Notes: generated by a model not told the origin, from the sequence alone. 64,000 nucleotides of DNA from Bermanella sp047621325 (GCA_047621325.1 JBLHLT010000014.1:30279-94278); one strand, 5' to 3'; positions 16,338 through 24,980 are shown, numbered from the stretch's first letter. A program made the numbers and translations.

Positions 16338-16727
16338 ATGAAAAAGTTAATATTTGTATTACTTCTTCCTGTGATTGCCTTTTTATTTCATGTGGTTATG
16401 AATAGTGATACGCATAAATATGCGGAAAGTGAAGCAAACAAAATTTGTAGTTGGTTGAATTCTGACAAAACAGAAATTACGTTTCGTGTCGGCCCCCATG
16501 CATTTGATCATTTGCAAGATTTTAAGAGAATAGATCAAAAATATACTTGTAAGACTAGCTCTACTGAACATATGTATGGGTACAAAGATGAAATAGCAGT
16601 TGTTGTTAATGCTAATGGGAAGGATAACATAATGTTGATTTATGGTCTTGATGTTAGCGGTAGGCACTTTTATCAACCAAGGTACTTTCAACATTGGACG
16701 GGTAATAAAGTCAGGCATCATGAATGA
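16338..16727 (+). CDS. small protein with N-terminal membrane/signal segment, unknown function
   Basis: 129 residues from the ATG at 16338. The N-terminus MKKLIFVLLLPVIAFLFHVV is a signal peptide or membrane anchor. The remainder is soluble, with two cysteines about 55 residues apart (KICSW and YTCKT) and DEIAVVVNANGKDNIMLIYG. I do not recognise a family. Longer in-frame starts would fuse it to the GFA remnant, which I consider spurious. The ribosome-binding site is weak. Confidence 0.5.
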   Translation: MKKLIFVLLLPVIAFLFHVVMNSDTHKYAESEANKICSWLNSDKTEITFRVGPHAFDHLQDFKRIDQKYTCKTSSTEHMYGYKDEIAVVVNANGKDNIMLIYGLDVSGRHFYQPRYFQHWTGNKVRHHE

Positions 16728-16875
16728 TGCGAAGTTAACAAAGCTAACCTAAATTGCCTCGCAAGCGGGTTAACAATTTACACTCCCATACTTATTACTC
16801 TAATGTCTATTCATACCAATCTAATTTCTATGGCTAACCGTACATAGTTTAAAGCCAGTAAAAAGATTTAATCCA

Positions 16876-17091
16876 ATGATTACCATTAGCAGTAAAAAAT
16901 TATTAAACAGTAAATGGACGGCCCTAAAACCGGTTAATAAAGAAAAGCACTTGATGATTACAGAAGTGGATTACGATGAAGAAGGTAATGTGATCTTATG
17001 TGTGCTGCAAGCTGTTATGACAAAACGTGAACAAGCTATAGATTGGCAAGATCTAAAAGATGATAGGCTGTGGTGCCAAGGCTGGAAGTAA
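16876..17091 (+). CDS. TIGR02450-type tryptophan-rich small protein
   Basis: 71 residues. LLNSKWTALKPVNKEKHLMITEVDYDEEGNV, then AVMTKREQAIDWQDLKD and the final WCQGWK are the family landmarks. Function is unknown. A degraded copy of its last 13 codons lies just downstream (17119-17156). Confidence 0.8.
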   Translation: MITISSKKLLNSKWTALKPVNKEKHLMITEVDYDEEGNVILCVLQAVMTKREQAIDWQDLKDDRLWCQGWK

Positions 17092-17118
17092 AACGTTTGG
17101 TTGGCTGGCTCAATTAGA

Positions 17119-17156
17119 CTAAAGATAATAGCCTATGGAGCCAAGGCTGGAAATAA
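17119..17156 (+). repeat. partial duplicate of the tryptophan-rich gene's 3' end
   Basis: The 38 bases ending in GCCAAGGCTGGAAATAAA match 17055-17093 (ending GCCAAGGCTGGAAGTAAA) with a few changes, 63 bases apart in direct orientation. Confidence 0.7.
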
Positions 17157-17231
17157 AGCTTATCAATACAGTGCGCGATTAAATTTAATTATTAGGTTGT
17201 ATATAATCAGCGCTTCATTAAGGACGAGTCT

Positions 17232-17618
17232 ATGGATCAATACCGCTGCCAAGGATGTAATAAAAGCTTCTCTCCAGCTGAAGCAATTGATGGTTTTCAG
17301 CAGGGCTTTACTCAGGGCTTTCTATGCCCTCATTGTCAGTGTCATTTAATTGAAGCCGGTCAGTCAGATGATATCGACCATTTAGAATATGGGTTTTCAT
17401 ATCTGGGGCTTATGCTTTTATTGTGGTTGTTGGTCGATTTACAATATATTGTGTATACATGGCCGGTAGCGGATTTTATTAATGATCTGATTACCATGGC
17501 CGCAGTGATGAGTTTACCCACATTGTTATTTTCCTGGGTGAATCGAAAGGTTTTATTTTCTTCACGAGTTATTTACACACGTAAAGTGATTTCAAACACA
17601 GTTGATAAAAAGGAATAG
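17232..17618 (+). CDS. zinc-ribbon protein with two membrane segments, unknown function
   Basis: 128 residues. The N-terminal CQGC and CPHCQCHL (residues 6-9 and 32-38) form a four-cysteine zinc ribbon. Hydrophobic segments follow at about 55-80 and 88-110. I do not recognise the family. It ends 3 bases before DUF1330 copy B, so the two are probably co-transcribed. Confidence 0.6.
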   Translation: MDQYRCQGCNKSFSPAEAIDGFQQGFTQGFLCPHCQCHLIEAGQSDDIDHLEYGFSYLGLMLLLWLLVDLQYIVYTWPVADFINDLITMAAVMSLPTLLFSWVNRKVLFSSRVIYTRKVISNTVDKKE

Positions 17619-17621
17619 ATC

Positions 17622-17927
17622 ATGGCATACGAAAGGATTATGGGCATTAATGTGAGTGATGATGCTGAATACCAGCGTTACCGCGAAGGCATGATGCCAA
17701 TTTTGCACTCTTATGGTGGTGCCTTTGGTTTTGATTTTAAAGTGTCAGAAGTTCTACTGTCAAAAACCAGTGATGATATTAACCGTGTATTTACAATTGA
17801 TTTTCCAAGCAAAGAAGTGATGGATGCGTTTTTTTCTTGCGATGAATATTTAGCGGTTAAAAAGCAATATTTTGATCAGTCGGTATCGAGTAAGACGGTT
17901 ATTTCGTTACATGAGAAAAATGTTTAA
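17622..17927 (+). CDS. DUF1330 family protein, copy B
   Basis: 101 residues, near-duplicate of the protein at 13847, carrying the same landmarks MMPILHSYGGAFGFDFKVSEVL and VMDAFFSCDEYLAVKKQYFD. Its ribosome-binding site AAAAAGGAAT lies inside the end of the zinc-ribbon gene. It faces the intact ilvE across a bidirectional terminator, which marks this as the original arrangement and copy A as the derived one. Confidence 0.82.
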   Translation: MAYERIMGINVSDDAEYQRYREGMMPILHSYGGAFGFDFKVSEVLLSKTSDDINRVFTIDFPSKEVMDAFFSCDEYLAVKKQYFDQSVSSKTVISLHEKNV

Positions 17928-17953
17928 TTTGATGATTGTATCGTTTTATTGAT

Positions 17954-17975
17954 CGGGCGCGGGGCACCCTCGTAC
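17954..17975 (+). repeat. GC-rich hairpin repeat after DUF1330 copy B
   Basis: Single intact copy of the 22-base unit (core GGGCGCGGGGCACCC) that occurs four times at 14180-14325. Confidence 0.75.
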
Positions 17976-17987
17976 TTTGTTTAGATA

Positions 17988-18026
17988 TTAAAAAACCGTT
18001 TGTAGTGCGGTACAAACGGTTTTTTA
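17988..18026. terminator. bidirectional terminator between DUF1330 copy B and ilvE
   Basis: AAAAAACCGTTTGTA...TACAAACGGTTTTTTAA: a stem of about 14 pairs with A and T runs on both sides, serving convergent genes. Confidence 0.85.
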
Positions 18027-18045
18027 ATTTTCTAGCTTTAGCTTG

Positions 18046-19041
18046 TTAAATCTTAGTCAGCCAACCAAACTTATCTTCTGCTTTACCCCACTGTATATCA
18101 TTCAATGCTTGGCGTAGTTTTAATGTAGTTGGGCCCGCTTCACCAGAACCGACGGTAATTTCTTCGCCGTTATGAATCAATGTTCCCACTGGCGTTAATA
18201 CCGCAGCGGTACCAGAAAGGGCGGCTTCTGTGCCGGGCTTTTGCGCACGTTCGATTAATTCGTTAACAGTGAAATCACGTTCGGTAACGGTCATGCCTAA
18301 ATCGCGTGCGATGGTTAAAATCGAATCGCGGGTGATACCGTGTAAAAACGAGCTGTCTAAGGCTTTGGTGATGATTTCGTTGCCGTCGATTAAAATAAAG
18401 TTGGCTGCGCCGGTTTCTTGTACATCGCCGTTCGGGCAAAACAAAACTTGGTCTGCATTACTTTGTTTACGTGCACGAGCAATTGGGCCCAGTGCGCTGG
18501 CGTAGTTGCCGCCGCTTTTAATCATGCCCATGTGCGGCGCGCAGCGCATGCCATTTTCTTCTAGTAATAGTCGCAGTGTCTTAGCACCACCGGCAAAATA
18601 ATCGCCTACTGGTGATAGCAATACATATAGCAGTGATGTTTCAGAAGAAACCGCGGCCTTACCAATGCTGGGCTCGGTGCCGATATGTGTTGGGCGAATA
18701 TACATAGAGCCCGGAGGGCTAGGCACGTCGTCAACGTAAAGCGCCACAATGTCTTTGATCATCTGGTTTAGCTGATCTTGATTAATCTCAGGCAAAAACA
18801 ATAAGTCGGTGCTTTGTGCCATGCGTTGGATGTTGGCATCCATACGGAAAATATTGACGCTGCCATCGTCATGTTTGAATGCTTTTAAGCCTTCAAAGCA
18901 GGTGCTTGAATAATGCAAGACGTGGGCACCTGGATGCAGTTCCAATTTTTCAGATGAAACAATACTAGAAGATGTCCAAGAATTATTTTCGTAAGTTGCC
19001 AGTGCCATTTTCGGCATGAAAACTGTTCCAAATGCGGCCAT
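18046..19041 (-). CDS. ilvE: branched-chain amino acid aminotransferase
   Basis: 331 residues, fold-type IV pyridoxal-phosphate aminotransferase that performs the last step of Ile, Leu and Val synthesis. STCFEGLKAF is at about 46-55, the Schiff-base lysine is in MGMIKSGGNY (about K175), QETGAANFILI follows, and the phosphate-binding SGTAAVLTPVG lies near 275. The size fits the larger (IlvE type II-like) group. It lies 105 bases after glnE on the same strand; glnE-ilvE adjacency is also known in Pseudomonas. Its 3' end is the source of the decayed fragment at 14409. Confidence 0.92.
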   Translation of the reverse strand: MAAFGTVFMPKMALATYENNSWTSSSIVSSEKLELHPGAHVLHYSSTCFEGLKAFKHDDGSVNIFRMDANIQRMAQSTDLLFLPEINQDQLNQMIKDIVALYVDDVPSPPGSMYIRPTHIGTEPSIGKAAVSSETSLLYVLLSPVGDYFAGGAKTLRLLLEENGMRCAPHMGMIKSGGNYASALGPIARARKQSNADQVLFCPNGDVQETGAANFILIDGNEIITKALDSSFLHGITRDSILTIARDLGMTVTERDFTVNELIERAQKPGTEAALSGTAAVLTPVGTLIHNGEEITVGSGEAGPTTLKLRQALNDIQWGKAEDKFGWLTKI

Positions 19042-19146
19042 TACCTATTCCTAAATGTGTTCATGGTGGCCGTTACCACGGCTGCCTGATTCAATATGTT
19101 TGAGTCCGCTTTGCTACGAGTGTTCGCAGTGAGGCGGCTCAGTCGC

Positions 19147-22038
19147 TTAGGGCGCTGAGTTCATAATCTGCTGCCAAAGTGTTGTAACCGTGTCGATGTG
19201 GGTGGTTAACCCAGCTTGGTCGAGCTCATTGGGGTCTAACAGTAACTTTTGGTTCTGTAAGGCCCGACGGTGTGCCAATGAGCGGTAGGCGATATAAGCC
19301 TGCTTGAGAGCGTCACTTTGCTTAGAGTTGATGATGTTATGAGACTCTAAGGTTTCCAGCAGGCGCATATTATCTGTCCAAGACAGTAATTGCGGATGTT
19401 GTTTGCATTGGGCCAGTACGAGGTACTGTACGATGAATTCAATATCCACTATGCCGCCAGCATCTTGCTTAAGCTGGAATTGGGTTTTGCCCACACTTTG
19501 GGAGCCGAGATTATCGCGCATTTTTTCGCGCATTTCTCGCACTTCTTGCTGTAGTTGAGCACGATCTCGGTCTTTTGTGAGGATTTCTGTGCGGATTTGT
19601 GCGTATTTTTGTGCAACTGCGTCATCACCGGTAATCACGCGGGCTCGAATGAGGGCTTGGTGTTCCCATGTCCACGCTTCTTGCTGTTGGTATTTCTCGA
19701 ACGCGTTAATAGAGGCCACGATCATTCCACTGGCCCCGCTGGGACGCAGGCGCATGTCGGCTTCGTATAATTGCCCTGCGCGGGTGGTGGTGTTGAGGAT
19801 GTGGATAAGTCGCTGGCCCATGCGTGTATAGAAAACCCCGTTCTCTTGTTGGCGCTCACCTGTGGTGTATTTATTTGCGGTGCCATTGTGCAAAAAGACC
19901 ATGTCTAGGTCCGAGCCATAACTCATTTCAATGCCGCCGAGCTTGCCGTAGCCTAAAATCAAAAATTCAGGTTGGGTGACGGGCTCTCCTTGAGCATTGG
20001 TTGGGTAACCGTATTTATCGACCATTTGCAGCCATGACATCCATAACGCGCGCTCTAAGATGGTTTCGGCAAGCCAGGTTAGGTGATCACTTACTTTCAT
20101 TAGAGGCAGCGCACCGGTGATGTCGCTGGCGGCAATTTGTAATTTATTGGCGCTAGCATAGTGGCGCAGGGCATCCATTTGTTCTTCTAAATCGAGTGGC
20201 TCGATGCGCAGTAAACGTTGGTCTAAGTCGGCAATCATGCCGGTTTTGTCATTGGGGTTGTACAGGTGAGCGGGGTGTAATAACTCATCTAATAACAAAG
20301 GCGCTTCGGCGATGCTTTTTGCAATCCAAGGGCTGGCACCGCATAAGCGCACCAGTTGCTGCAGCGATGAGGGGTTTTCGCTGAGCAATACAAGGTACGC
20401 CGTTCGACGCAGTATGGCTTCGAGCAGGGGCACTAAACGCTCAAGTGTTGGTTGCGGCTGTTCGCATTGCGATAATGCTTTGAGTAACAACGGCATCACT
20501 TTATCTAAGCGCTGCTTGCCGATGGCTTGCATTTTATGTTCGGCTAAATCACGCAGCTTTTGTAAGGTGTGTTGTAGTTCTGGTGTGTTGATTGGCTCGC
20601 TGGTTTCATCGGTGCTGTGTTCGTCACCTTGCTGTTGAAACCAGATGCTCTGCCAAGGTTCTAGATCGTCTTGGTTTTCTTGTTCGGTATCGTCAGCCAC
20701 AATATTTTTAAAATGCAGTATTACGTTTTCTCTGTGGGCATCCAAGGTGTGGATAAAGCTTGGCCAGTCAGCAAACCCCATGTAACACGCTATGCGTGCT
20801 TGGTTGAAGTCATCGCTGGGCAGGGTTTGGCTTTGTTCGTCGTTAAGCCCTTGAATGGCGTGTTCGGTATCACGTAAAAAGTGATAAGCCGCTAGTAACT
20901 CTTTAATTGCGGCAAAAGGCAGGTATTCGTGTTCTTTTAAGTAGTTAAACACTTTGAATATATTGGGTTGTTGCAGTTCGACTTCTTTGCCGCCACGAAT
21001 TAATTGAAACGCTTGGGCGATGAACTCAATTTCACGTATGCCGCCGCTGCCCAGTTTTACATTGTTGGCTAAATTGCGGCGTATGGTTTCTTGGCGTATA
21101 CGTGCTTTCATTTCCCGCAATGATTCAAACGCACTGAAGTCGACATATTTACGGTAACTAAATGGTCGCAAGATATTCATCAGTTCTTGTATGTGTGATG
21201 GGATGCCGGTGACGGCTCTGGCTTTGATCATGGCGTAGCGTTCCCAATCACGGCCTTGATCGTGGTAATAGTTTTCGAGTGCTGAAAAATTCATGGCCAG
21301 CGGGCCTGATTGCCCATACGGGCGCAAGCGCATATCAACACGATAAACAAAACCATCTTGCGTGACTTTATCCAAACTTTGAATCAGTGCTTGGCCAAGC
21401 TTAGTAAAATACTCTTGATTCGAAATGCTCTTTTGACCGTTACCGGCTGCCGTATCACCGTTTTCATTAAACGCAAAAATTAAATCGATATCGCTAGATA
21501 AGTTAAGTTCGCCAGCGCCTTGTTTGCCCATTGCTATCACAATTAACGCTTGTTTATCGCCACTTTTTTTAGCCATTGGTTGGCCATATCGTAACTGCAG
21601 TTTTTTATCTAGCCACGTCAACGTACAGCGTATGTTGGTGTCGGCTAAAAAGGATAGCTCAGCCAGAGTGTCGGGTAGGGCAGACAAACGATTAAGGTCG
21701 CGATGAATTATGCGCATTTGATGCAGACGGCGGAATTCTCTTAATTGCTTATATAGATCGGCTTCATCGTTACATTGTTCAAGTATTTGGCTGAGCTGAT
21801 GTTCAATGGCACTTTGGTCTAGGGGTTGATCAAGAAAGCGATCGGCTAATAACTGTTTGGCAATATCTGGGCATGTTTGAAAACTGGTGAACACATAATC
21901 ACTCAGAGTTAGGGTTCTCATGAGCGCATCGTCTTGCTCAATGGCTGCAAATTCACTGTGGGATTGAATAAGGGGGGATAACAAATCACGGCGTTTAAGC
22001 GCGAATGTGTTGAGACTTTCAGGTGCCTTAGACCACAT
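19147..22038 (-). CDS. glnE: glutamine synthetase adenylyltransferase/deadenylase
   Basis: 963 residues, the normal GlnE length. Two nucleotidyltransferase halves are visible: the first with GKQGAGELNLSSDIDLIFAF and FVYRVDMRLRPYGQSGPL, the second with GYGKLGGIEMSYGSDLDMVF and YEADMRLRPSGASGM. The N-terminal half removes AMP from glutamine synthetase and the C-terminal half adds it, tuning nitrogen assimilation in response to PII (family knowledge). It is first in a two-gene unit with ilvE. Confidence 0.95.
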   Translation of the reverse strand: MWSKAPESLNTFALKRRDLLSPLIQSHSEFAAIEQDDALMRTLTLSDYVFTSFQTCPDIAKQLLADRFLDQPLDQSAIEHQLSQILEQCNDEADLYKQLREFRRLHQMRIIHRDLNRLSALPDTLAELSFLADTNIRCTLTWLDKKLQLRYGQPMAKKSGDKQALIVIAMGKQGAGELNLSSDIDLIFAFNENGDTAAGNGQKSISNQEYFTKLGQALIQSLDKVTQDGFVYRVDMRLRPYGQSGPLAMNFSALENYYHDQGRDWERYAMIKARAVTGIPSHIQELMNILRPFSYRKYVDFSAFESLREMKARIRQETIRRNLANNVKLGSGGIREIEFIAQAFQLIRGGKEVELQQPNIFKVFNYLKEHEYLPFAAIKELLAAYHFLRDTEHAIQGLNDEQSQTLPSDDFNQARIACYMGFADWPSFIHTLDAHRENVILHFKNIVADDTEQENQDDLEPWQSIWFQQQGDEHSTDETSEPINTPELQHTLQKLRDLAEHKMQAIGKQRLDKVMPLLLKALSQCEQPQPTLERLVPLLEAILRRTAYLVLLSENPSSLQQLVRLCGASPWIAKSIAEAPLLLDELLHPAHLYNPNDKTGMIADLDQRLLRIEPLDLEEQMDALRHYASANKLQIAASDITGALPLMKVSDHLTWLAETILERALWMSWLQMVDKYGYPTNAQGEPVTQPEFLILGYGKLGGIEMSYGSDLDMVFLHNGTANKYTTGERQQENGVFYTRMGQRLIHILNTTTRAGQLYEADMRLRPSGASGMIVASINAFEKYQQQEAWTWEHQALIRARVITGDDAVAQKYAQIRTEILTKDRDRAQLQQEVREMREKMRDNLGSQSVGKTQFQLKQDAGGIVDIEFIVQYLVLAQCKQHPQLLSWTDNMRLLETLESHNIINSKQSDALKQAYIAYRSLAHRRALQNQKLLLDPNELDQAGLTTHIDTVTTLWQQIMNSAP

Positions 22039-22110
22039 TGGGTTGTTCCTTATTTATCTTAGGCGGGATCTATATAGGTTAATCCTCTTAAGGCTTTGGG
22101 GCTAGTATTG

Positions 22111-22342
22111 TTGCTTGCTTTGAAAATATATTTTTAATGGGTGTCAACCTTTCTGGCTCCTGTGCGTTAGAGGGGTAGAGAAGCATAGATTTACCGGTCT
22201 TGGCGCCAGTGTTCAGGTCGGCTCTATGTGCGGATTATTCTGTTAATCACGCTGATCTGGTGTAGCGCCTTGGCCTGATGATTTTGGGTTTGTCCCTTTG
22301 GCAGCGGCTCTTTTCCCCAATGGAGAGTCGCTGCTTTTTTTT
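22111..22342 (+). ncRNA. candidate small RNA or leader between glnE and the repeat protein
   Basis: A promoter-like TTGCTT (22111) and TTTAAT (22133), spaced 16 bases apart, could start a transcript near 22145. A strong Rho-independent terminator (GCAGCG-CTCT stem pairing AGAG-CGCTGC, 22301-22334, then eight T) ends it at about 22342. No ORF of note lies between, and the divergent gene glnE cannot use a plus-strand terminator. The product would be about 195 nucleotides. It matches no RNA family I recognise (not 6S or SRP RNA). The alternative is a terminator-attenuated leader for the gene at 22453. Confidence 0.4.
22301..22342 (+). terminator. terminator with no upstream plus-strand gene
   Basis: Stem GCAGCGGCTCT/AGAGTCGCTGC, loop of about 13 bases, then TTTTTTTT. 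It is strong and oriented plus. Confidence 0.75.
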
Positions 22343-22452
22343 GAATAAAATTTTTTACGCAAGAGTGTCAACCCATTTTCTTGGTGAGCGTTTAAAGGAT
22401 ATATGCACGCATTTGTGTGCATGATCACAATGAGACTTTTAGGGGATTTATT

Positions 22453-22941
22453 ATGCTAACTCGTTCATTCATTCTTTCTGTTACCTTGGCCGTCGCTAGT
22501 AGTACTGCATTTGCAGGTATGGCCGCCGAACGCTGGCACAATTCTGAGGCTCGTCAAAACTTCTTAGAATCAAAAGCCGCCGAGCTGAATATTGATATCA
22601 GCACCGAAGAAGGCAAAGCCGAATTAAAAACTGTGCTAGACGCACAGCGAGTAGAAATTGCTGCCGAGCTGGGTTTTGACATCACCACAGATGAAGGCAA
22701 AGATGCTTATCGTGAATATCGCCATGAGCAGCGTGTGACCCGCGCGGCGGAGCAAGGGTTTGATATTACCTCGGATGAAGGTCGTCAGGCATTTCGTGAG
22801 TACCGTCAAGAGCAGCGCCAAGAACGTCATGATCAAGTGTCATCACTATCAGAAGAAGACCGCGCAGCATTGCGTGAGCAGCTACAAGGGCTTAATCGTG
22901 AAGAACGTCGTGACGTTTTGTCGGCTTACTTCGGTGAATAA
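22453..22941 (+). CDS. periplasmic helical repeat protein, unknown function
   Basis: 162 residues from the ATG at 22453 with AGGGGAT before it; the longer in-frame start lacks a ribosome-binding site. The signal peptide ends in SSTAFA. The mature part holds three consecutive repeats of about 32 residues built on AA(E)xGFDITxDEGKxAxREYRxEQR, then a charged helical tail. The pattern is very rich in Glu, Arg and Gln, suggesting a long helix or small bundle. I do not recognise the family; it loosely recalls small stress-induced periplasmic helical proteins. A terminator follows. Confidence 0.65.
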   Translation: MLTRSFILSVTLAVASSTAFAGMAAERWHNSEARQNFLESKAAELNIDISTEEGKAELKTVLDAQRVEIAAELGFDITTDEGKDAYREYRHEQRVTRAAEQGFDITSDEGRQAFREYRQEQRQERHDQVSSLSEEDRAALREQLQGLNREERRDVLSAYFGE

Positions 22942-22960
22942 TGTTTGATAAACGAATGAG

Positions 22961-22990
22961 CCAGTAGCGGTTTCGCTGCTGGTATCTTTT
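22961..22990 (+). terminator. terminator after the periplasmic repeat protein
   Basis: CCAGTAGCG-GTTT-CGCTGCTGG followed by TATCTTTT; a 9-pair stem with one G.T-type pair. Confidence 0.65.
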
Positions 22991-23016
22991 CGATTGTATT
23001 TTGTTAGGTGGTGACC

Positions 23017-23931
23017 ATGATGAAACGATTAAGCAGCAGTATTGGCTTCGCAATTTTGTATGTGATGTCGAGCTTGACGCAAGGCGCTGGCTATTCTTTA
23101 GAGCTAGATATGAGTACCGGTTACAACAGTAATGTTTTTTTAGAGTCAGATGATTTAGTGGTCAATGATGAGTCACTAGGCTCAAACCAAACCGACATGC
23201 AAACTCAAGTAGCCATCACAGGTAATATTGAGTTTTGGGATCAAGCAAATAGCGATGCATCCATTATGCTCGACTACTTTAAAGAAACACTATTGGATAA
23301 CGAGCTTGATACCACCGTCATGACCTTGTCGCTGCCGATGCATTATTATCAAGGGGATTATCGTTACGGTGCGACGTTTACTCGCCAAGCTTATAACCTT
23401 TCAGGTGTCGATGTCCTTGAGTATTTTGTCAGTAAAGTCGATGTGGCGAAAAAGATAGGGGATAACAAATTATATGTTAGTTATGGCTTTACCGATAAAA
23501 CATCCCAAGATAGCAGTTACAGTGATTACGATGGCAGCAGTCATTCGGGCACGTTAAAATACAGTGTCAATTATGGTAGTGAAAAATGGACGCTACAAGG
23601 TAACGTGTTTCAGAATAACTATACAGGCGAAGGGTTAAGTAATGTTGGCTCGTACATAAAAACCGTGTATCAAGTATATCGTGGGCATCACGTTATGTCT
23701 GGCGGCGTGAAATTGAAAGGCACACAATACGAATTAGACTCTTTAAGTGATGATCAGCGATCTGACCGTCAACTGAGCTTTAATTATAATCATGAATACT
23801 TTTTAAATTCTCTGATGCAGCTGTACTTTGATGCGAGTTATATCCGTAATAAGTCGAATATAGAATATACAGATGAAAATTATAACTATAATCAATGGAT
23901 TCACACCCTAGGGGCACGCTTTGTTTTTTAG
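23017..23931 (+). CDS. outer-membrane beta-barrel protein, unknown function
   Basis: 304 residues from the ATG at 23017, with GGTGG before it; the GTG at 23008 is less likely. The signal peptide ends near SLTQGAG. The mature protein alternates polar and aromatic residues with repeated strand motifs (YSLELDMSTGYNSNVFLES, WTLQGNVFQNNY, LYFDASYIRN) and ends in the outer-membrane signature RFVF. The N-terminal GYNSNVF is typical of surface-layer or beta-barrel porin-like proteins. It may be an outer-membrane channel or sensor. It sits just upstream of the ECF sigma operon, with a 140-base gap containing two small palindromes. Confidence 0.7.
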   Translation: MMKRLSSSIGFAILYVMSSLTQGAGYSLELDMSTGYNSNVFLESDDLVVNDESLGSNQTDMQTQVAITGNIEFWDQANSDASIMLDYFKETLLDNELDTTVMTLSLPMHYYQGDYRYGATFTRQAYNLSGVDVLEYFVSKVDVAKKIGDNKLYVSYGFTDKTSQDSSYSDYDGSSHSGTLKYSVNYGSEKWTLQGNVFQNNYTGEGLSNVGSYIKTVYQVYRGHHVMSGGVKLKGTQYELDSLSDDQRSDRQLSFNYNHEYFLNSLMQLYFDASYIRNKSNIEYTDENYNYNQWIHTLGARFVF

Positions 23932-24078
23932 TGTCCTATGATTAAATAAACAAGGACGTTTGTTTGATTGTAATCATGGTGATGATGCAAGGGCGATTGC
24001 CCATTCCAGATATTTTATTTGATACTTTAAAAGCCTACAAAGATAGGCTGGGTGAATTGGGAATAGCATGCTTTGGTG

Positions 24079-24597
24079 ATGACACTGGAGACGTTTTTAC
24101 AGTCAATTGAAAAACGTGCGTTTCGTATGGCGAGTTTAGCTGTGCACAATGAAGCGGATGCGTTAGATATTGTACAAGACAGTATGATCAAGCTGGCGAC
24201 TGTGTATGGGGATAAACCCAGCGAGCAGTGGCGCCCACTGTTTTACACAATATTGAATAACTGCATTCATGATTGGCATCGTAGAGATACACGATGGCGG
24301 CGCTGGTTTGTACGCGATCATCTTAACGATGATGAAGAAGACGTATCTCTGTTAGAAGTAGAAGATGATTTTGGTCCCATTGAGCACTTACAAAATGCCC
24401 AATTAGAAGATGAGTTGTTAGCCGTGATTGAAGCGTTACCCATTAAACAGCAACAGTGTTTTTTATTGCGATGCTGGGAAGGTTTTTCGGTACAGCAAAC
24501 GGCTGAGGTTATGGCCATTAATGAAGGCAGTGTGAAAACCCATTATCATAGGGCCATGAAAAAAATACACGACGCATTACAAATAGGTGATGTATGA
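24079..24597 (+). CDS. ECF sigma factor
   Basis: 172 residues from the ATG at 24079. Region 2 contains NEADALDIVQDSMIKLA and WRPLFYTILNNCIHDWHRR, the linker is acidic (DDEEDVSLLEVEDD), and region 4 is LPIKQQQCFLLRCWEGFSVQQTAEVMAINEGSVKTHYHRAMKKIH. This is a group IV RNA polymerase sigma factor. It overlaps the next gene by 4 bases (ATGA), typical of a sigma/anti-sigma pair. The signal it answers is unknown. Confidence 0.9.
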   Translation: MTLETFLQSIEKRAFRMASLAVHNEADALDIVQDSMIKLATVYGDKPSEQWRPLFYTILNNCIHDWHRRDTRWRRWFVRDHLNDDEEDVSLLEVEDDFGPIEHLQNAQLEDELLAVIEALPIKQQQCFLLRCWEGFSVQQTAEVMAINEGSVKTHYHRAMKKIHDALQIGDV

Positions 24598-24980
24598 CAG
24601 AAAAAAACGATTTAGCCGCACAAGCCAAGCAAGCCCTTGATGGCAGTGCTCAAACGCTATCGGAGGATGTGCAAAAAAAATTGGCCGCCGCCAGAAAAAA
24701 GGCGTTATTGGCCCATCAGACCAAGCAGCATGTCGCGGCAACCAAGATGACGTGGTCAAAAGAACTCATGGCAGTAGCAGCCTGCGTGTGTTTAATTGTG
24801 CCGATATGGCTGGGATTTTCTACCTCGCAGACAAGTGACTTACTAGAGCCACAGGGCTTGGAATTAATGATATCCTTTGCACAATTGAATGATGAAGAAT
24901 GGGAGCTGGTGGATGACCTCGAATTTGCCCTTTGGCTTAGCGAGCAGCCGAATCAGGCAGATGAGATTAAGCCTAGTTAG
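24594..24980 (+). CDS. DUF3619-like membrane protein, probable anti-sigma partner
   Basis: 128 residues with one transmembrane segment (about residues 62-80, LMAVAACVCLIVPIWLGF) between a cytoplasmic, lysine-rich N-terminal part (AAQAKQALDGSAQTLSEDVQKKLAAARKKAL) and a periplasmic acidic tail ending DDLEFALWLSEQ. The layout and the 4-base overlap with the sigma gene suggest a membrane anti-sigma factor. The N-terminus lacks a classic zinc anti-sigma motif, so this is inference from context and from resemblance to DUF3619. Confidence 0.65.
   Translation: MTEKNDLAAQAKQALDGSAQTLSEDVQKKLAAARKKALLAHQTKQHVAATKMTWSKELMAVAACVCLIVPIWLGFSTSQTSDLLEPQGLELMISFAQLNDEEWELVDDLEFALWLSEQPNQADEIKPS

Noticed and set aside
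19555..20877. Several plus-strand ORFs inside glnE
   Set aside because: They are antisense shadows of a long conserved gene, without start signals or recognisable domains.
22145..22340. 6S RNA or SRP (4.5S) RNA
   Set aside because: Neither the central bubble pattern of 6S RNA nor the CAGGUCNGGAAGGAAGCAG-like core of SRP RNA is present.
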